A DNA stretch of 64,000 nucleotides from Loripinus fragilis (lineage: Eukaryota; Mollusca; Bivalvia; Lucinida; Lucinidae), in assembly GCA_964019695.1 (NCBI GenBank), contig OZ026517.1:72436665-72500664 (forward strand), read 5' to 3'. Under the pieces are notes generated by a model. The model did not search any database. It worked only from the letters and a program-made list of their open reading frames with translations, and was not told the origin of the DNA. Positions 36,181-47,694 of the stretch are shown piece by piece; the first letter of the stretch is position 1, and each line of letters begins with the position of its first letter. A program made the position numbers and the translations under genes.

Positions 36181-36417
36181 GAGCCAGTGCATGAGATTTC
36201 CAACAATGTGGTATGTGCTACCAGCAAAGCCTCAGATCAGCCTGCGCATATGCGCAGTCTGATCAGAGTCTTTGCTAGTCGCTTGAGTATTCTATGATTC
36301 TTAAGCCTTTGACTGAGCACCATCTGGAATGTCAAAGCTTAAAAGGAGGTTGCAGAGGCTCGTCTGAGTCTACTTATGTCAAAATACCACATTGTTGGAA
36401 ATCTCATGCACTGGCTC
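36181..36417 (+). mobile_element. 237-bp inverted-repeat MITE, family A copy 4
   Basis: Terminal inverted repeats of about 36 bp are essentially perfect here (gagccagtgcatgag...ctcatgcactggctc), so this is probably among the youngest copies. Flanked by aatt on both sides, which is self-complementary and so could be duplication or repeat end. Confidence 0.87.
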
Positions 36418-36874
36418 AATTATATCATCACAGGGAAACAATCAAATAAAATAAAAAATAAAAGTATGACCTGTCACATATATTTAAATGGTGTGCCATG
36501 CTGTGCCATAAATGTAAATATCACTATCAACCTCGTGCTATTTTATTGCATATATTGTCAAAGTTTAAAGATCACTGCCTTATTTCTTTAAAGATAAATT
36601 AACAGTAGAAATTAGCAACGCTAATAAGGATTAATATACATATAGTTGCATGCCTTGGAAACGTTTTTTTTTCTTAAAATAAGACAAAGATTAAGTGACT
36701 TTTGCATTCAGAATATTAATTATAGTTCAAATAGCAGGTCTGACCTAGCAATTAAATATTTTACAATAAACAAACTATGGTAGCCAATGAGATAAAAAAA
36801 AAAGAGGCAAGCACCATTGGACAGCTATAAAAGCACGCTTGAAGATCACATGCCCTTACGCTATTTATAAAATA

Positions 36875-37091
36875 CATGGGTGAAATTTTCAGAATTATTC
36901 CTGTATTTAGGAATTTGAGAAATTCAACCTCCAAATACTGAATTGGGCAGATCATAATACATTCTACGATTTAAACTTAAGACAATTGACCAATTCAAGA
37001 TTGAAATTTTTGGTATTTTTAGGCGTACTTCATGTTTTAGATTTGAATTTTGAAAGGTCAATATTTGAGAAACATTGAATGTTTACTCATG
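36875..37091 (+). mobile_element. Inverted-repeat element (family G) copy
   Basis: catgggtgaaattttcag ... gaatgtttactcatg. Ends 58 bp before the acceptor of the last NELL exon. Confidence 0.7.
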
Positions 37092-37149
37092 TTAATAGAC
37101 GATACAAAGTAGTATTATCCCATAACATACCCTATTTTTTGTATTTTAG

Positions 37150-37382
37150 ATATAGACGAATGCAAGGAAATAGGAGGAAAGACTGGGCATCATTGCCATG
37201 GAAACATGAAATGCGTAAACACAATTGGCTCCTACAAGTGCACGTGTATGTCTGGTCACTCCCAGTCAGATGACGACCAAACGTGTTCAGGTACCAGTAA
37301 TGGTCCGGTGACTATTCCAAACACATGGACTGTGATTCTGTTTCTATGTTTGTGCCTTTTATGGTGTCAGAGTGTAAGATGA
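37150..37382 (+). CDS. NELL: NELL exon: calcium-binding EGF 2 plus hydrophobic C-terminal tail and stop
   Basis: Two bases complete Asp, giving D-I-D-E-C, the calcium-binding EGF start. Six cysteines at residues 327, 338, 344, 353, 355 and 368, and C344-V-N346-x4-Y351-x-C-x-C matches the Asn/Asp beta-hydroxylation pattern. After the last cysteine the frame continues S-G-T-S-N-G-P-V-T-I-P-N-T-W, then a hydrophobic stretch of about 12 residues (TVILFLCLCLLW), five more residues and TGA at 37380. Small residues, a spacer and a terminal hydrophobic run are the plan of a GPI-attachment signal; a very short membrane anchor is the alternative. A possible donor (CAG|GTACCA at 37291, phase 1) could splice out the tail to further exons, but none is visible downstream. 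Confidence 0.82.
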
Positions 37383-37434
37383 TACATAAGTGAAATTATC
37401 ATTGAACCAGTCACATAATAATGCATTATAATTG

Positions 37435-37668
37435 AGCTGGTATCCAGCTTAAGGTACAAATTGACATGTTCGTACAGCAAAGATTAAATCAGTCTGCGCA
37501 TCCTCACAATCTAATCAGAGTCATAGTTTTCCACATGCAGAAACATTCGATCCTTGACTACCCATAGAGTGCACATTGAAGACTCTGATCAGACTGCGCT
37601 GATGCGCAGGCTGATCTGATTCTTCAATGGCTCCACATGCCCACTTGTACCTTTGGCTGGGAACCAGT
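37435..37668. mobile_element. Inverted-repeat element in the probable 3' UTR
   Basis: Ends gctggtatccagcttaaggtac and gtacctttggctgggaaccag; inner arms around gcaaagattaaatcagtctgcgca and tgcgcaggctgatctgattctt. Resembles family A in its inner ctgatcag/tgcgca blocks but has different ends. Confidence 0.68.
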
Positions 37669-37925
37669 TTCTTATTCATCTTGATGTATATATCTTATTT
37701 TATGTTTCATTATACATGAAAAAATGAGAAAAAAAGTGGAAAGAAAAGTGATAAAATTATATTAGGTATTGAAAGAAAGTTGTTTAATTTAGAGACTCGT
37801 GTATGTGTCAAGTGCTAGAAATATATTATAAAAAGACAAGTTTATAGAATGTTCTACAATTATAAACATATTATATTAAGATAATGTTAATTCTACCTCT
37901 GGATTATCAACTGTAAATAATGGGG

Positions 37926-37931
37926 AATAAA
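37926..37931 (+). promoter_or_regulatory. Polyadenylation signal AATAAA
   Basis: Canonical hexamer about 545 bp past the stop codon with a T-rich, GT-containing downstream region. A second hexamer at 38105 is the alternative. Confidence 0.5.
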
Positions 37932-38110
37932 TTCCCATAACTTAGCATTATTTGTTTCATTTTTGCTTTTTGTATTTGTATTCCTTCAGTCTCGCCATAC
38001 TTCAACAATGTATGAAGTGAGCAGTACATGAACATCTCCGTTCTCATAAAGCTATGGTTCATCTCAGTATTTTCTTCTTGACAAGAACTTGCTGTCAAAA
38101 AATTAATAAA

Positions 38111-41100
38111 GAAGAAAAAACATATATTTATCAGTTAGCAGCAATACAAAAAACAAGCTAATATTTTTGTTTAAATATGTTTATTTAATAATTGCATTAG
38201 ATATGGAAAATATTTGGGGGGGGGGGTCGCAAGAATCTTAGTTTTACTTGAGAGGAGGGTTAAATGTATAGGGCAGCAATAACAAAAAATGAAATGAATT
38301 TTTAATTTTCTTCGAAAATATTTTTTTCTCAAACTTTAACGGGGTTTTCTTTCATCATGTATCTTTAATTCGACCAAATATACGTGACACAATAATTATA
38401 ATTTTTGACATCACAAGTACTAGTGTTACATAATATTTGAGTGTTACTGAATCCCAGGTTTAAAATGATGCCTACAGTAAATGTTATATTCAATCGGTGA
38501 AAAAAAATGTTGTAGTGTTTCGATTGGAAGTGTGTCAGTGTAGCACTTCCTAAGTAGTTGGCCATCCAGAGCCTGAAAAAAATCTGTTGGCATTTTTGAG
38601 TACATTTTTGCATCCATGCTCAAAGTGTATCTTGATGTGTTTTGAGAAGGATAGGGGTGGATGCCAAGTCTGGAAATGCCCCAAAGTCCCAGAATTAGGT
38701 CAAAGGTCAACTCAGTGCAAATTCTTGTATATACGTCAGATTTTAGCGTTTTTATCAATTAACAATCCAAAATTATGATTCAAAGTAATGCAAAATCTCT
38801 TTTGGATAATACAGCCATGCTATATAAACAAACAACATCATCAAGGCATGATGTGTGTTTGGATCAAAGGTCATTTAAGTGCAAAATTGGTGAAAATTGT
38901 AGCAATATTTTATTTATATAGACGCAAAATTCAAATTTTAAGTTCTCTTCTATCCTAATGGAAGAGTTTTATTGCTATCCTGCTAGGTGTGTGTCTACCA
39001 TGTTTGGAAAGCAGTGATTTACCAAGTTTCCCGTGGTCAAATATTCATAATAGGCATGTAAAGTACTTTACTGTATAAAATCAATTAAAATGTAATACAA
39101 CTAAGAATAACCATTTCATTTTAAAGAAATATTTCTTTTTGCTTAATGCTTTGTATGAAAACGTCATTTTATGAAATTATCTATCCTTTTATACATAAGA
39201 TAGGTATAAGTTGTTACTTACGTTACATTTTACCGTCTGAAATTGAGTCATTTCTCAAAGGTATATGTAATTGTTCTTAGCTACAGCTTTCATGAAGGAC
39301 TTGGCCATGATCTCATGCTTATAGGACTAAAATATATTTCTTTTCTCATTTCACACATCTGTTGTGTTTGTTCCCATCTATGAGTAATTGTTAAACATTT
39401 TTTACAAGGTCACTTCCTGCAATTTGCTTATACAAAGCATAGCTTCATGAAAACACAAAGGCCAAGCCTCCTTTCATAAAACATCAGGCGTGTTAAAACA
39501 ATGATAGAATATGGTAAATACCATATACTGGAAGAAATATATTCTCACATTGGCCTTCACATCGGCCTGTTAGCAGATGGTAACATACATAACATAAAGC
39601 TAATAAACAGGTACATTTCCAATAATGACCATCCAGTGAAAACATTGTTAACTTTTTGTGGGGTATATCAAGAAATAGCCCTGACATTAAGGGTAATCCT
39701 CCATATAACTTTAAACATTTAATTGTAGGGGTGTCCTTTCATTTGCATATATTTATGGAATGATGTGGATTTAAAAGCAGCATTTCTTTGAAATCAGGCT
39801 GCTTCAGTGATTCATTTACATTTTGGGCTTATGGGTCCTGGGACTCGCTACTTCCAATATCAATGAGTCCCCACTGCAAATTAATGAGTCAAAAACACTA
39901 TTGTTAATGACAAGTCTGCCATACTATTGCATCCCGGGACTCGCTGGGACTCGCTGAAATAAAAATTTATGCGCAAAAGATGCAGGATGCGCAGGTAACA
40001 AAATCACTGTTGCTTGTGTAAATGTATTCATCCATATATAGAAGCAGTATAGATATGATATTAAAGGTAATTTTAACATACCATAAAATATATACCTATG
40101 TCTTTCACAGCGCTTTATACATTGTAATTGTTTCAGTGTCGATAAATTCAATTCTAAGTATCATTATTAAACGTATTTTGCTTATTATTTTTTGCAATGA
40201 TGATAGAGATCAAATGCTATGAGGTTATTGGCACGTGTTTCTTTATGTTATTCTTTTTAACTGTAAAATGCCAATGCAAGTTTTATTCCAAATTAAATTT
40301 CCCCAAAACAGATGTCTGGTGACTTCTTGGGAACACAGGCATTCACCATATTTTGTTCATAATTTTCCATCAGTTTGGGGTCATTTCTTAGTATTTAGAG
40401 TAAATGTGTCCTAAAATGGTTATCTGATGTGTACATTCACTAGCATAATCCATTGGTTTAACATCTCTGGTTTGCTTGATGTCTATAAGATCCTAAGGTA
40501 GTTAACTCACCTGTTCTAGTGTAGAATCTATCTGATAACCATGACAATTTGCTAAGACAGAGATCGATTTCATATAGGGTAGGTGTCTTACATTAATGTA
40601 TACATCTACTGCTCGTAGATACAAGTGCAATATATCAGAATGGATAGCATTTATAACTAGTAACCTGGTAACATACTTGAAATGTATAGTTTTAATATGG
40701 CATTACTCTTGAAATAAAACTGAACTACTTTCCTTTCACTATATACAAGACAGCCCTCAAGCAGTGTTAGTCTTCACATATATCTACAAGGATATAGGTA
40801 TAAGAGTGAGCAAGTTTATGCTTAAAATGCTTTCTGCAAGCTGTTGTCAGCAATGTTGTTCACAATTTCGATGGTTTTGCATATATATTTAAAAATATCA
40901 CAATAAGCCTAATCTAGTAAACCTTTTAAAACCAACAGACCATAACTCACTTTTCATAGGACATATATAAAACATGTACTAGGGTTATAAAAAGCTCAAC
41001 AAAAACAAATAGTGCATAAACAAAACTAAAAACAAACTACCTTGTGAATAAGAAAAGCAAAGAAATCCGCTGCGTGTGACTCTACTTTTACAACATTCAG

Positions 41101-41898
41101 TTTAATCTGTGAGTTTCAGAGATGCAAACCATACTAGAGAATTTTGGGAGTCAGTTTTTTGTTTAATGCTTAAGAATAAAACAGTTAACTGATCTTTAAA
41201 GTAAAGTTAAGTAAAGTTTCACTAATGCTTGAATGATTTGTTGTTTATGTTACCATGAAATATGTCCAAATGTTTTACAAGACTGCTACATGGCTCAGGT
41301 AACCTTACCTCAACCAACCTTAGTCTAAGATAATTAACAAGCAGAATAGTTTCTATCAAAATTGCTGCAGAATATAATAAGATAATCATCATTACAATAT
41401 GATATGAAATCTAGTTCAACAAAACATAGAAGATTTTAATAGGGACAGATGATAAATTAATTTTATAATATAATTTTCAACAGTGAAAAGTGAATATTAA
41501 AAGAATTCAGCATACAAGGAAAATATCTAATACTAGATCTATGTAACATCCTATATTTCGACATAAACCATGCTAGTTTTGTACTACGATGTTATATTTG
41601 CAATCAAAAACCTATACCTGCTATAGAAGACACTCAGCACTACCTCTGCCTTAATTCCTGCCTTGCCACTAGATGTATGAAATATTGCTATGCTATTTTA
41701 AGTAAATTATTGATAGTTAATATTTAAATCATGATGTAGAATGCATGTTTATCGTTATGTACCATTGGTAGGAATCTGAAAACTGCAATATGAATGTAAA
41801 AGAACCAAGCAAATTACAAAAAGTAATTGAGTAAGACCAGGAAATGCCACATCCACATATTGCAGACCAACCCAAAGCACTCTTTTAAATTAAAGTAA
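38111..41898. other. Downstream region without supportable gene
   Basis: AT-rich sequence after the presumed gene end. Apart from the inverted-repeat arm at 38480-38960 and a short 'gggactcgct' motif repeated at 39839-39960, I see no exon, RNA gene or clear element. Confidence 0.6.
38480..38960 (+). repeat. Left arm of an inverted repeat pair (partner at 43240-43700)
   Basis: ttggcatttttgagtacatt, aggggtggatgccaagtctg and ttaggtcaaaggtca recur inverted as aatgtactcaaaaatgccaa, cagacttggcatccacccct and tgacctttgacctaa near 43490-43610. Confidence 0.65.
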
Positions 41899-42270
41899 GT
41901 AATGGTGCAAAGATCAGGAATCGATACAATCAAGTACCACACCTGACCCAGGATACCAATGGGAAAGTGACAAACTCACAGAAGACACCACAAACGAGAG
42001 CCAAGAGGTCAGCCCTTTCCCAGCAGGTGACCACAAAGCACATATAAACAGACGCGCACAAAACATAGCAAACACAAGACAGAACAAAAACATAAAAGAT
42101 CCACAAAAGAAGTACCGCCATGGAACGGTCAGTAAAATATTTTACTGGAGGGCTTAAACCAGTTTAACGGCGCCAACCTCACCCTTAATTCAGATGTGGA
42201 TCAAGACACATAGATATTTGGTTTGCATGAAAGACCCCTAACTTATCAATGCATCATCTCCTAAAACATA
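41899..42270 (+). repeat. Dispersed repeat (family H) copy
   Basis: Most complete forward copy: ggtgcaaagatcaggaatcg, cacctgacccaggatacc, ccacaaaagaagtaccgcc, the palindrome cagtaaaatattttactgg, ggcttaaacc.gtttaacgg, gaaagacccctaacttatc. Confidence 0.72.
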
Positions 42271-43239
42271 AGTCTTATATAGAATTAAATGTGTGTAGTA
42301 TATGCAAGAGAATTGTGGAGAGCAGACCCAAATTTTATATAAGCCTAACAACAATTTACTACCTTTATCCATTTATGTAAGGCACCTTTTGTTACCTACG
42401 TTACTTCATTAATATATGTGCAGCAATTTAAGATCCATAATTGTTAAAATAGTTATAATTTGATTTCAGTATGAAAGATATTTTGCCATTCCAATGCAAT
42501 GTAAATAGTAGAAAAATGAATCTGTAATCAACTATGCGTTACATGCTGGAGCCAGTACAAATTACATACTAATTAGCATATTTAAATATTTACTTGATTT
42601 TACTTCATTGCAATTTAAAAGTTATAAACAACTTTAAATATATGAAAATGATCATTTTCAAATAGAATATAGATCAACATCATGTATATTTCAGGTCAGG
42701 TATCATGGTTTATTCTAATACATGTAATTCGTAAAGTCATTATCTGCAATTTAGTATAAAATGTAACATACGTATCACTGATGAACAGAAATACATATCA
42801 CAGATGTATGCAATTGATTTGTATGTCTAGTTTAAACATTTAATGCTTAAACTGTTTCACTAATACTATTAAAATAAATAACGATTAGCCGTGCACTGTG
42901 TGTACTGTTATTTTCAATGTCAGTAGGGTAACGTTGATTAAAGGTGATTTATAGAAAAATGACCACAGAAAAGTTATTAAATTATGAGTTTCTAAGGCCC
43001 CAAGACATGTCCCAAACTGAAAATGATTTTACTTTCTGAGAGGTGCAGCAAATTCTCAAAGTAGCCCATTTATCTCAGTTTAGCCCAATTGAGGGAGAAT
43101 TTCCGCCAGAATTGCACAAAACTTACGATGTTTGTCTTTGTGAAATCCATAAAAGGATGCTTCCAAAGTGGTTCCTTTAATAATAAACATGTACATTTAA
43201 GCCTTCTGAAAGACTTCTATCCTTTTTAGAGTTTGAAAA

Positions 43240-43700
43240 GCGTCTTGTTGTTGGACCAGAGAAAAAAAGAAACACAGTTTGTAAAAATGCTCTGATTATT
43301 GCACTTGATGACCTTTGACCCCATTTTGAAGTCGACATATGAACATTTAGTTATAAAAAACATGTTGTCAATGTTTTTCAGACTTATAACTATAAGCATA
43401 CAAAATTTGGCTTGAAATGATATATTTTTACATATGAAAAATAAAGTTGTTTTACAGTAGCACATATTTTCTCATTTTTGCACTCAATGACCTTTGACCT
43501 AATTTCTGGCCTTCATATGCAAATTCAGACTTGGCATCCACCCCTATGGCTTTGTACACATGCTAAATATTATGTTAAAAGTGGTCTAACAAATGTACTC
43601 AAAAATGCCAACAAAACCAAAAATATGCATCTTTTTTCGATTCGGATTGCCAACTAAAGAGCACTAAAACAAATGTTTTCATGGTGAAATAAGAAACTTA
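43240..43700 (-). repeat. Right arm of the inverted repeat pair
   Basis: Contains gacctttgacc twice (43309, 43490), the cagacttggcatccacccct block and the aatgtactcaaaaatgcc block, inverted with respect to 38480-38960. A weaker trace is at about 55365-55400 (ggactggcatccaccct). Confidence 0.62.
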
Positions 43701-43894
43701 TAACCTATTAAAGCCAATTAATAGTTGTGCATGCCCTAGTGCCAGTTTTGCACGGAGATATTTCTGTATTGACCGATTAGTGTCTAACGAATCTATAAAA
43801 TGATTGCAACCCCTGAATAAACCTGAATAAATGTCATTTATTTGGCTGGGGACTCAATATAACGTGTCCTGGGGAAGTGTCAATCGAGGTCCTG

Positions 43895-44088
43895 CATGGG
43901 CGGATCCAGAGGGGTGGCACAGGGGGTCAGATCCCCTCCCCCCACCTGGAAATTCACATAAGTGAATATATTACGGACCCCTGGACCAGTTACTTCTCGA
44001 ATGAGGTTCGTACAGCCCTCTGTGAAATGTGTTGATGACTTAAAAATGTTGTCAGGTACCTCTGATGCAATTATCTGGATCCGTCATT
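43895..44088. mobile_element. Element with 'catgggcggatccag' inverted ends
   Basis: Left catgggcggatccagaggg, right ttatctggatccgtcat; internal gatcccctcccccc and cggacccctgg. Confidence 0.65.
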
Positions 44089-44344
44089 GTCCTTTCTTAC
44101 AGCATCACAATTAACGTAATTATCATTACAACAAGGTAACCACCAATTTAGCATTTTATTCCAATGAAACATCTCAAGTTTAGCTGTCAATAATATAAAA
44201 TTCGCCATTAATTTTTGTTATCTTAGTGCACGCTAAACTACACAAAACTTGTTCATTTCAACATGCCAATTACACTGAAACAAAAAAAATAGTTGAGAAG
44301 TTTGTGAAAAAAGTTTATGGTGAAAAACGCTCATTTATTGAATT

Positions 44345-44415
44345 GACATATGTTTTAGGTGGACATTGAAATTGCCTCAATGAGGCAATTCCAATGTGCA
44401 CCGACAAAATATGCT
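44345..44415. repeat. Small palindrome related in plan to family D
   Basis: acatatgttttaggtggacattg..aattgcctc / gaggcaatt..caatgtgcacc.gacaaaatatg. Same outer arms as family D (catatgtttt) but a different centre. Confidence 0.55.
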
Positions 44416-45540
44416 ACTGAAACTAAGGAAACCTTTTTTACAAAAATGCATTTATTAAGAAGCATGTTCATTAGCTTTGCCTCTTTAAGAAATCTCAATC
44501 TGCCAATCAGTTTTAAAATACCAGTCACTTTATGGCAATTTTTTATATTTACATAACAGCTACATCACCAAATTTGATTTCATGAACTATGCTTTTGATA
44601 AGCTGGTACTTGCGTGGTCAAATGCGTTAGGGGTCGATAGAATAATCCGTCGCTACGATCATTTCGCATCAGGTGGCTTGTGGAGTGATGACAAACGGAA
44701 ATCCTAGGGGAAAGATATTTCTATCCACCCCTCACATAAATTAGGATTATTTTCTTGTGCATCCTAAAATTCTGCCTTTTTATCTAGCAATATGATGCGA
44801 TATGATAACAGATGTTTCTGAATAATACTGAGATGCGACATAACATGATGATATTACTTGATATTATAATGATGTCACTTGACAACCATATGCTTAGCTT
44901 CAAATGTATACAACCATTACCAATGCACGCATGCTTTGGCTCCTGACTTTTGCATTCACAAAGTCTATGCGTTCTATTTTTAGGAGTCCTACGTTTTGCC
45001 ATTTTTTTTTGACCAAACGATTCTCAAAAATGCTGATTATTCCAAAACAATTCCTGAAGCATATTTGCTCTTTAAATGACATTAAATTGTTTCAGGGGTG
45101 CCTTACTCTGAACAAATTGGGAATATTTGAAAAATAATAGTCACTGTATTTTACATGTACATACTTTCTTCTTCCTGCTGAGAAATTATACATGCTTTGA
45201 TTGAAACAGATATTTTTGAAATAAACATACATTTAGTAGCATTCTTCTCATTCTAAATAATGCTAAAGGCAGCGGTCAGTTTCTTAATAGCCAAGAATCT
45301 GTATATTCAATTATACCTGTGGCTAGTTTAACTAGACCGCTTAGGTTATCATTAAGGTAATCTAAAGTCACCCGGTGATCATTTTAACAATCGTCTAGAT
45401 ATACTTCAAATGTAATTATCTCAGATCCTTGAGAAAGAAGCAGCATGCTCGCTATCTGACCAAGCCTAATTGTAGAGGTACATTAACCTGGAATATTAGC
45501 TATTAAATTTGTACTAGCCAAGAGTTCATATGCGTGGTCA

Positions 45541-45731
45541 CAGGTTTAGATAAACAATATCTTTGATCGTAAAATTGTTAATATTGTCTTACCCATCCGT
45601 TCTAACAATTTATTTGGGTGCTCAAAAGACCAGTCTCGCTGAGACGGTTCTTTTGAGTACCCACAGCATATGTTTTGTTTGCGAGAAAAGAAAATTAGTC
45701 TTTAGGTGCGCACTCCTAACTAAAGAACTGT
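45541..45731. mobile_element. Palindromic element, family D copy
   Basis: gtgctcaaaagaccagtctcgc / gagacggttcttttgagtac centre with one mispaired block; outer arms aggtttagataaac and ctaactaaagaac. Confidence 0.72.
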
Positions 45732-46060
45732 ATTGTTGGTACAGGTATAATTCGCATCATGTTTTGAGAAGTTGCTCGTTTTTATCTGCTGCATTTGCCC
45801 CCTTATAATACGACCTATTGGCCTGGCCTGATCAGGCTGCTCCTGAACCTGCATGAGTAACATATATTGACATATTTTGCATCATGTTTTGAGAAAAAAG
45901 ATCCTTTCATTAACTGTATATACTCAACATTCAATTAGGCATTAAACACCCACACCATATAGCTTGATCATATCTGGAATTCAAATGCTACGTTTTGTAC
46001 AGATCTGGTCTCAGTCTAGTTTTAAATCTATATAATATGTTGCGTACAAAAACTAAGTGT

Positions 46061-46330
46061 GTATTATCAGGAAATACCACAATCACAAACTGAGTCCAAC
46101 CCACGGCAGCGTGAGAAAGAGTAACGATACATCCAAAAGACAATAAAAGCAAAACAATCAGCTCTCTCTTCCGTCGTCAAGATGATTACAAAACTAGAAA
46201 GGATATAAAGTAATGCATACCAAAACAAAGACCTAATCAGAACCTCCACAAACAATGGGAGGTACATAAGACAATAAATCAACAACAGCAGAACCACCGC
46301 CTTAGAACAGTGGAAATTAGCATATTTGGA
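46061..46330 (+). repeat. Dispersed repeat (family I) copy
   Basis: caggaaataccacaatcac, ggcagcgtgagaaagagtaa, atcagctctctcttccgtcg, attacaaaactagaaaggat. Function unknown; no ends defined. Confidence 0.6.
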
Positions 46331-46522
46331 ATAACCAATAAAATTCCAGGTTCTCTTTTTATAGTGGAGTCTGAGGTGATTAATACGAACAACAAACAAA
46401 TAGTTATAGTAATAATATTTTTGAATCCAAAACCATAAGTAAGTTGGTATTCTCTATGAGATGTGAGAAGTCATTCTAAGTTATTTATAGTTGATTTGCT
46501 GCTTTGCTGTAAAATATCATGT

Positions 46523-46759
46523 GGGCCGCAACATGAGATCTCTAAGAGTGTGGTATGTGCGACCAGCAAAGCCTCAGATCAGCCTGCGCATACGCGCAGT
46601 CTGATCAGAGCCTTTGCTAGTCACTTGAATATTCTATGAGTGTTCAGCTACTGACTAAACACCATTTGGCGTTTGTAAGCTGAACAGGGGGCTGAACAGG
46701 CTCGTCTGAATCTACACTCGTCAAAGCTCCACATTGTTGGAAATCACATGTCGCAGCTC
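46523..46759 (+). mobile_element. 237-bp inverted-repeat MITE, family A copy 5
   Basis: Diverged ends (gggccgcaacatgag...tcgcagctc) with a well-kept interior (cgaccagcaaagcctcag). Confidence 0.82.
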
Positions 46760-46914
46760 ATGTTATATTTCAGTTTCCTTTTTGTACCACTATTATTTTT
46801 ATTTCACTTTTGTTTCTTTTTGTGTTGCAGGCATGCATTATTTGATGTTTTCGTGCACGCTTTTACATTTTTGTCCATTATCTATGTTTTACCTTTGTAG
46901 ACTACAAAGCCCTG

Positions 46915-47030
46915 AATGGGTACATTTGCAAGCAGTGAAGACCCAGATCATATGCCACCAAACGTGACATTTCATCGGGAACTGCACTGTTTGTTTAGAC
47001 AAATCTCTGTCTGCTAAGAGAGAAATATAT
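46915..47030 (+). mobile_element. Hairpin-bearing dispersed element, family B copy (diverged)
   Basis: Contains gcaagcagtgaagacccagat and gacatttcatcgggaactgc; the hairpin is weakened. Confidence 0.55.
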
Positions 47031-47134
47031 ATTTGTGCAATCATGACCTCTGACGCCTCAGTTTATACAATCCTTACTTAACTGTATCAATTTTATGAAA
47101 AAATCAATTGGTCTAAAAGGGTTGATGATAATTT

Positions 47135-47371
47135 GAGCCAGTGCATGAGATTTCCAACAATGTGGTATGTGCGACCAGCAAAGCCTCAGATCAGCCTGCG
47201 CATACGCGCAGTCTTATCAGACCCTTTGCTATTCGCTTGAGTATTCTATGATTGTTAAGCTACTGACAGAACACCATCCGGTGTTTCCAAGCTTAAAAGG
47301 AGGCTGCAGAGGCTCATCCGAGTCTACACTTGTCAAAATGTCATATTGTTGGAAATCACATGCCAGGGCTC
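47135..47371 (+). mobile_element. 237-bp inverted-repeat MITE, family A copy 6
   Basis: Same orientation as copy 5 and only about 375 bp away; interior almost identical to copies 4 and 5. Confidence 0.85.
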
Positions 47372-47694
47372 ATTTTTGTTCTTCATTATGCATGTGGTTG
47401 TTATTGAATCATTATGTAGTTAATCATTTTGCTATTAAAACAATAAAAACAATCTATACACATGTCTGCTCTGTAGATCCAGTAGTGGTAGTCAATTGAG
47501 TGCTGAAGAATCTTTTAGTTGACCTTATCCATTGCATGACTAATTAAGTTTTATGGTAACTTAACGAAACTAACAATTTATCAGGTCAGACTGGATTAAA
47601 CCAGTAGTACGTGGTGTATGTTATGAATTGGACTCATGACTTGGAATTAAAATACTACCTAGATCATACAATGCTCTAAATGAACTGGTATAAA

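Larger units (their letters stand above)
33977..37149 (+). other. Intron 8
   Basis: Contains a hairpin (34115-34169), a strict 135-bp tandem array (34361-35160), a nested element pair (35396-35755), a repeat at 35785-36060, a 237-bp element (36181-36417) and an element ending 58 bp before the acceptor (36875-37091). The acceptor is tgtattttag ending at 37149. Confidence 0.82.
824..37382 (+). other. NELL: NELL-like gene, 3' part (nine exons; 5' end outside window)
   Basis: Nine exons join in frame with matching phases (start: 1 base completing a codon; junctions 0,1,0,0,1,0,1,1) into 399 residues and a TGA. Domain order: TSPN/LamG-like end (residues 1-110), CPTC motif (117-120), heptad-like segment (about 121-156), VWC1 (157-217), VWC2 (221-281), EGF (287-321), calcium-binding EGF (327-368), hydrophobic tail (about 376-399). 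This is the order of NELL1/NELL2, secreted oligomeric glycoproteins; in vertebrates NELL2 binds Robo receptors and NELL1 acts in bone formation. NELL1 versus NELL2 cannot be decided, and an invertebrate may hold a single precursor gene. Introns are 18097, 2343, 1227, 5203, 1656, 2947, 712 and 3173 bp. The signal peptide and first part of the TSPN domain are upstream of the window. Vertebrate family members run to about 800 residues with further EGF and VWC domains that are not seen here. Confidence 0.9.
37383..38110 (+). other. Probable 3' UTR of NELL-like gene with two AATAAA signals
   Basis: After the stop, AATAAA occurs at 37926-37931, followed within 20-55 bp by a T/GT-rich tract (about 37948-37985), the usual layout of an animal polyadenylation site. 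A second AATAAA is at 38105-38110 followed by an A-rich stretch. The cleavage site is inferred; no transcript is available. An inverted-repeat element occupies 37435-37668. Confidence 0.5.
42271..46522. other. Intergenic region, no gene seen
   Basis: Outside the repeats listed (43240, 43895, 44345, 45541, 46061) the sequence is AT-rich with only short chance frames. Confidence 0.55.

Noticed and set aside
47167..47499. 110-codon frame
   Set aside because: Its first two thirds is the 237-bp MITE copy 6; the matching frame at 23077-23292 comes from copy 2.
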